A stretch of DNA of 64,000 bases from Elmis aenea (lineage: Eukaryota > Arthropoda > Insecta > Coleoptera > Elmidae). Positions 60,300-64,000 of the stretch are shown here, piece after piece. The DNA is taken from positions 65,434,108 to 65,498,107 of the forward strand of contig OX393577.1 of NCBI GenBank assembly GCA_947652605.1. The letters run 5' to 3'. A program made the position numbers and the translations under genes. Numbering within the stretch: position 1 is the stretch's first letter; the number at the start of each line of letters is the position of its first letter. Below the pieces are notes generated by a model. That model made no database searches, was not told the origin of the DNA, and saw only the letters and a list, made by a program, of their open reading frames with translations.

Positions 60300-61240
60300 G
60301 CACATTTCTTATTGTTTTGTAATTACTTGCTTACTTAACGTAAGGCATTGGGTGGAGTTGAGTTTTCATTTGTTGGAGTCTTCCATGTCTTCCTCCATTA
60401 TCTTCTGTTTTAAATCTTATGCTCTACATCCTCTTCTGTTTAGTGCTTGTTTTGATTCTTCCTGCCACTTTTTCCTTGACCTGCCTCTCGTTTTCTTTTT
60501 GTTTCTTCTCGCTTCCAACACTTTTCTTGTTAACCTCATGTTGTCCATTCGTTTTACATGTCCGAACCATCGTAGTATTCCTTTTTCTATTTTATTTCTT
60601 ATTGGTTTCACTTTTCAATTTTCTCCGTGTGTTGTATTTCTAATTTTGTCCAATTTGGTTTATTTTTCTCAGAAATCCCATCTTAGTTGCTTTTAAAGCC
60701 TTTTTGTGCTTTTCTGTTGTGGTCCATATCCCAGAGGCTTATGCTAGCATAGAGGTGACAACTTTTTTATGTGTTTCTATTTTTGCTTCTTTCGGGATTC
60801 CTTTTTTCCCTAGTAATGTGTTTTTTATACTATTGAATAATCTTCCTCCTTTTGTTCTTCTTTCTCTAATTTCTTCATCGATTTTTCTGTCTTCTGTTAT
60901 CGATCCTAAATATTTAAATTTTTTTACTTGTTTTAGATTTTCTCCATTCAGCTCCATATTTTGTTGTTTTGCATTTTTTTTCCTATAATCATTGTTTCCA
61001 TCTTCTTTTGGTTTATTTTCATTTCAAACTTCATAAGTGTTGTTCCGTATATGTATATCCAGATTTTCTTTTAGTGTTTTTCCATCCTTCGCAAATATTA
61101 CCATGTCATCTGCATTACAAACGTCTGAAACAGTTATTCTTTCCATTTTCCAGTATCCCACTTCGTATTTTTTGACTTTCTTCTTCGCTTCTTTTACAGC
61201 CTCATCCAGGACTAGTGAAAGCAGTAGAGGGGCTTAAATT
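60300..61240 (-). pseudogene. RTE-like retroelement 3' part, best preserved copy
   Basis: On the minus strand: APLLLSLVLDEAVKEAKKKV, YWKMERITVSDVCNADDMVI (catalytic ADDM), AKDGKTLKENLDIHI, NGENLKQVKKFKYLGSITED with RKIDEEIRERRTKGGRLFNS, then GIPKEAKIETHKKVV, and finally RWFGHVKRMDNMRLTRKVLE with RGRSRKKWQEESKQAL. The blocks are in the right order with few breaks. The upstream endonuclease part is absent. Confidence 0.85.
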
Positions 61241-63286
61241 TGGTTATTAATAAAACAATACCTCGAGTCTAATTTTTGGTAATATTTCTGGGTTACATCT
61301 ACAACCTTCCAAAACGTTGTTAAAATCCATTTCCCAATGGTTGTTATAAGTTCTTCAGTTTGAATTTTTTTAATTTATTTTCATGGCATGAATTATTATC
61401 GATCGTCGAATCCATATTTGAAGGGCGCAAAATTGCAATGAAAATATTAATTTTGTATAGGTACTGCCTGTGTGCCAGAACTGCGCAATAAAATAACTAC
61501 TGTTAACGTCGACACTTCATAAAAATGTGTATCGCTCGGGCAATATCGGAGATATATAAATTCTGTTTGAATTAAATTTTTTGTGACATTCCGTAACAGT
61601 TTCATTTTGCTGCAGTATATTAAAAAAATCGCGCATATCACATTCTGGACTGCACCGGTGTTGCAAAGTGCGAAATATGCAGTTGAGCTTTTAACTTCCT
61701 TTGTCGATTCCATGTTACATGTACATCACACAAAAACTAAGCAAAAAAGTCGAATAAAAATCGTTTCCGTTGCAAAGAATTTGAATTCCTCTTTTGAAAA
61801 ATCGGGCGTATTTTAAAAGCTCAGGCACGCAATATAAGCAAGCCAAATCAATATCACAATGGTTTTTTAAAATTGTTTTGCTTGAAGATTACGACTGCTA
61901 TCACATATAGAAACGACGGAGTATACAATTAGTGTCTCATTTTACACATTGTTGTATAAGAAGCTTCTAGCATGTTCACAATTACAGTCTTGTACGATGA
62001 CAATCGCGTGCAATTAGTTTCAGTACGACTGGTTTGTCAATCTTTAAAGAAACGATGCAGAAATTAGACCCAATTGGTATTTGAAGAATACTCTACTCAT
62101 TCGTTGAAAATATTGAAACCTAGCATCGTCTTGCTAAAGCGCTTTGGTAGTCACAAAAGAGGATTATGCTGTGTTATTTACAATACAGAGATTAATTCTC
62201 CTCTTCTCCTTATAAAATATGGAGGACTCTTATTCGAAGTGAGACTATCCTACCTGTTTAACGAATATTGGGAAACTTACAAAAGTTCAATTGAGAATAG
62301 AAACGCAATATAACTAATTTAAACGCTGTAGAAACTAATTGAATGCTATATGAAGTAATAAAATGCTTTTAGAAAAATTGAAACGCTATGTAATATAATT
62401 TTCTTTTAGCGTCCCCTTACTATTAGACCAACTTTTGGTCATTGCTACTGCACACTGCAATGGGCACTCTATTTACATCAGTAAGAGAGGGCCAGGTTAG
62501 AGGTAGGTAAAAGTTTATTTTATAATGTTGTGTTAAGCAGAGAGGCAATTGATACAAAATGGATAGGTGCTGTGGTAGCGACTAAACTTGTTCTAATGAT
62601 AAGGGACGCTAAGATGATACGTTACCTATAATTCTATTTATTTCCCCAAGTAGCGTTCGATAACATCTTATATTACGTTATTTACATCCTTAAAACGTGC
62701 ACAATTCTTTCATACATGATTGATATTTTTTTGTATAGCATTTGATAATTTTGTATATTTTTTAAAATACAGCATTTTGGTATTTATATAAAACTTTGAA
62801 GTTGTTTTCATAAAATTCCTATTTGTTCGACTTTTTATCTTTTGGGAAGGAAAATAAATGCAAAAATTACAGACGAAGAGCCTACTTATACTTAACACAG
62901 CATAAAAATTGTGAATTTTTACAAATTTCTTTAATAATCTCATGAACCCCCAAAGGGCTTTCGAGACCCCCTAAGGTCCTGGTACTCTTATAGGTTATTT
63001 CTTCTACATTTTCCTTTGATGAAACTAGCTCGAAAAATAGTTTTAATATGTACTAATGCCCGAAAAAATGTAAATTGGAGGAAAAAAATATAAATCAACC
63101 AACGTAATTGTGCTTTTGTACTTGTTCTATTTCAATTTTACCACTGCAATGAGTTGCTTTTCCGGGAACTGCGCTATCTCCTCGAGCGGTATTAACTTAA
63201 TAAGATTATACTCATATTATAGCACGTAAAATAGAATATAACTTTTTCAAAGTACCACAATTTAATTCCTCTTTCTTTTGTTTCAG
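61241..63286. other. Presumed intron or intergenic DNA upstream of the IQ exon
   Basis: Short frames at 61447-61816 and 62074-62313 carry no recognisable motif. A pyrimidine-rich tract ending TTTGTTTCAG at 63277-63286 is the acceptor for the following exon. Confidence 0.45.
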
Positions 63287-63577
63287 ATCAAAACGACCAA
63301 AAACCGCCATCCGCGCGTACCATAACGTTAAAGTCTGCCACAAACAGTGTGGCCGAAAACAATCCTAATTCAACCGCAACTATAGGGACCAAGGAAGAAA
63401 CTCTCACCGCTGAGGAGCTAGAGGATCTTAAAGGACCGGAAGTCGAAGAAGCTGCTTTAAAAATCCAAGCAGTCTTTAGAGGTCACAAAACACGTCAAAC
63501 CATGAAACAGGGTGATAATAAACCGACAAAATCGGAAGCACAGCAACTGGAAGAGGAATTTAGATCTGACGATGTTG
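63287..63577 (+). CDS. igl: Internal exon with an IQ motif (igloo/neuromodulin-like)
   Basis: Flanked by acceptor TTTGTTTCAG and donor G|GTAAGTAAG. The exon has 291 bases, enters with two bases of a split codon and leaves with one. It reads QNDQKPPSARTITLKSATNS, an acidic stretch (KEETLTAEELEDLKGPEVEE), then the IQ motif AALKIQAVFRGHKTRQTMKQ and a tail AQQLEEEFRSDDVG. The IQ motif binds calmodulin. The layout of acidic linker plus short IQ segments recalls insect igloo and vertebrate neuromodulin/neurogranin, membrane-linked neuronal calmodulin-storing proteins. The exon and motif are seen; the gene identity is inference. Neighbouring exons lie outside or far upstream. Confidence 0.75.
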
Positions 63578-63689
63578 GTAAGTAAGAACCATATTTTTAA
63601 ATCGCTGACTATTGTTTCAATTTATGGAAAAACTTAAAGATTTTTCTTGAAATGAATCATTTAAAGAATAGAGTAATAGTTTAGTACTA

Positions 63690-63870
63690 TAATTAGAATA
63701 TTAAATAAAAGAAAAAAGAAATTTAGCATTTTTATTCTATAACTTCGGAAGTCTGATGTATTTGTACCTGCCTCATACTTGAGAACAACTCATATAATTC
63801 AAGCAAACCTGTATCTCTTATAATAAACGATATCTTCATACTGGAAATGTTATCGGGGACACCCCGTATA
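63690..63870 (-). repeat. Solo end of the FB2 foldback family
   Basis: ACCTGTATCTCTTATAATAA and TACTGGAAATGTTATC..GGGACACCCCGTA match the right arm of FB2 with substitutions. It lies in the intron after the IQ exon. Confidence 0.65.
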
Positions 63871-64000
63871 CGAGGTGTATTTGGAAGTTAAAAAAATCTT
63901 TACCTAAAAACATTTTTATTTTATTAGATTCCCCTTACCTTAAGCTACTGTTCTACATAGTTTTTGTCATTACTGAGGCTTTAATCATAACCGGACCTCG
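63871..64000. other. Intron sequence, nothing recognised
   Basis: AT-rich sequence continuing to the window edge. Confidence 0.4.

Noticed and set aside
1..64000. tRNA, rRNA, CRISPR arrays, bacterial operons
   Set aside because: None seen on either strand; the sequence is clearly eukaryotic with introns and transposons.

Overview
The window looks like insect nuclear DNA, most likely from a beetle; the order is an inference from protein style and repeat content and is weakly held. It is AT-rich and intron-bearing, and most of it consists of transposon relics. Only three stretches look like conserved host protein-coding genes.

The left edge (1-5.5 kb) is genic. The 3' part of a single-exon leucine-rich-repeat gene (+) ends at 1737. 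It converges tail to tail with a five-exon clip-domain serine protease homologue on the minus strand (2235-5503). I could join all five exons with matching phases into a 582-residue secreted protein. Its three catalytic positions are Asn, Asn and Glu, so it should be a non-catalytic cofactor or decoy rather than a protease. One of its introns carries a PIF/Harbinger deletion derivative. Both genes are of types often used in extracellular recognition and immune cascades.

The right edge (63.29-63.58 kb) holds one clean internal exon (+) with an IQ calmodulin-binding motif, resembling igloo/neuromodulin (GAP-43-like) proteins. The 58 kb between the two genic edges could be intergenic DNA plus a very long upstream intron of this gene. 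A CpG- and GC-rich patch at 18.6-18.9 kb, with an initiator-like TCAGTT and a donor-like GGGGTAAGC, is the best promoter/first-exon candidate.

The middle (5.5-63.2 kb) is a repeat landscape. Non-LTR retroelements: a jockey-like reverse transcriptase (9.5-10.8 kb), an RNase H/CCHC-type C-terminal fragment (30.0-30.8 kb), and many minus-strand RTE-like fragments (14.6, 31.8, 46.5, 49.6, 51.2, 53.5, 58.6 and 60.3 kb). DNA transposons: a pogo/Tigger-like element nested in a ~300-bp tandem array and itself invaded (22.9-24.7 kb), a 1.3-kb Tc1/mariner-type element with both ends (47.7-49.0 kb), a mariner relic (38.8-39.5 kb), a hAT relic (36.2-37.4 kb), other transposase scraps and several MITEs. 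Two large TA-flanked foldback elements (40.5-42.3 and 43.5-45.0 kb) have arms of 600-765 bp; the loop of the second holds the N-terminal part of a transposase. I found no tRNA, rRNA, CRISPR or bacterial-type feature.
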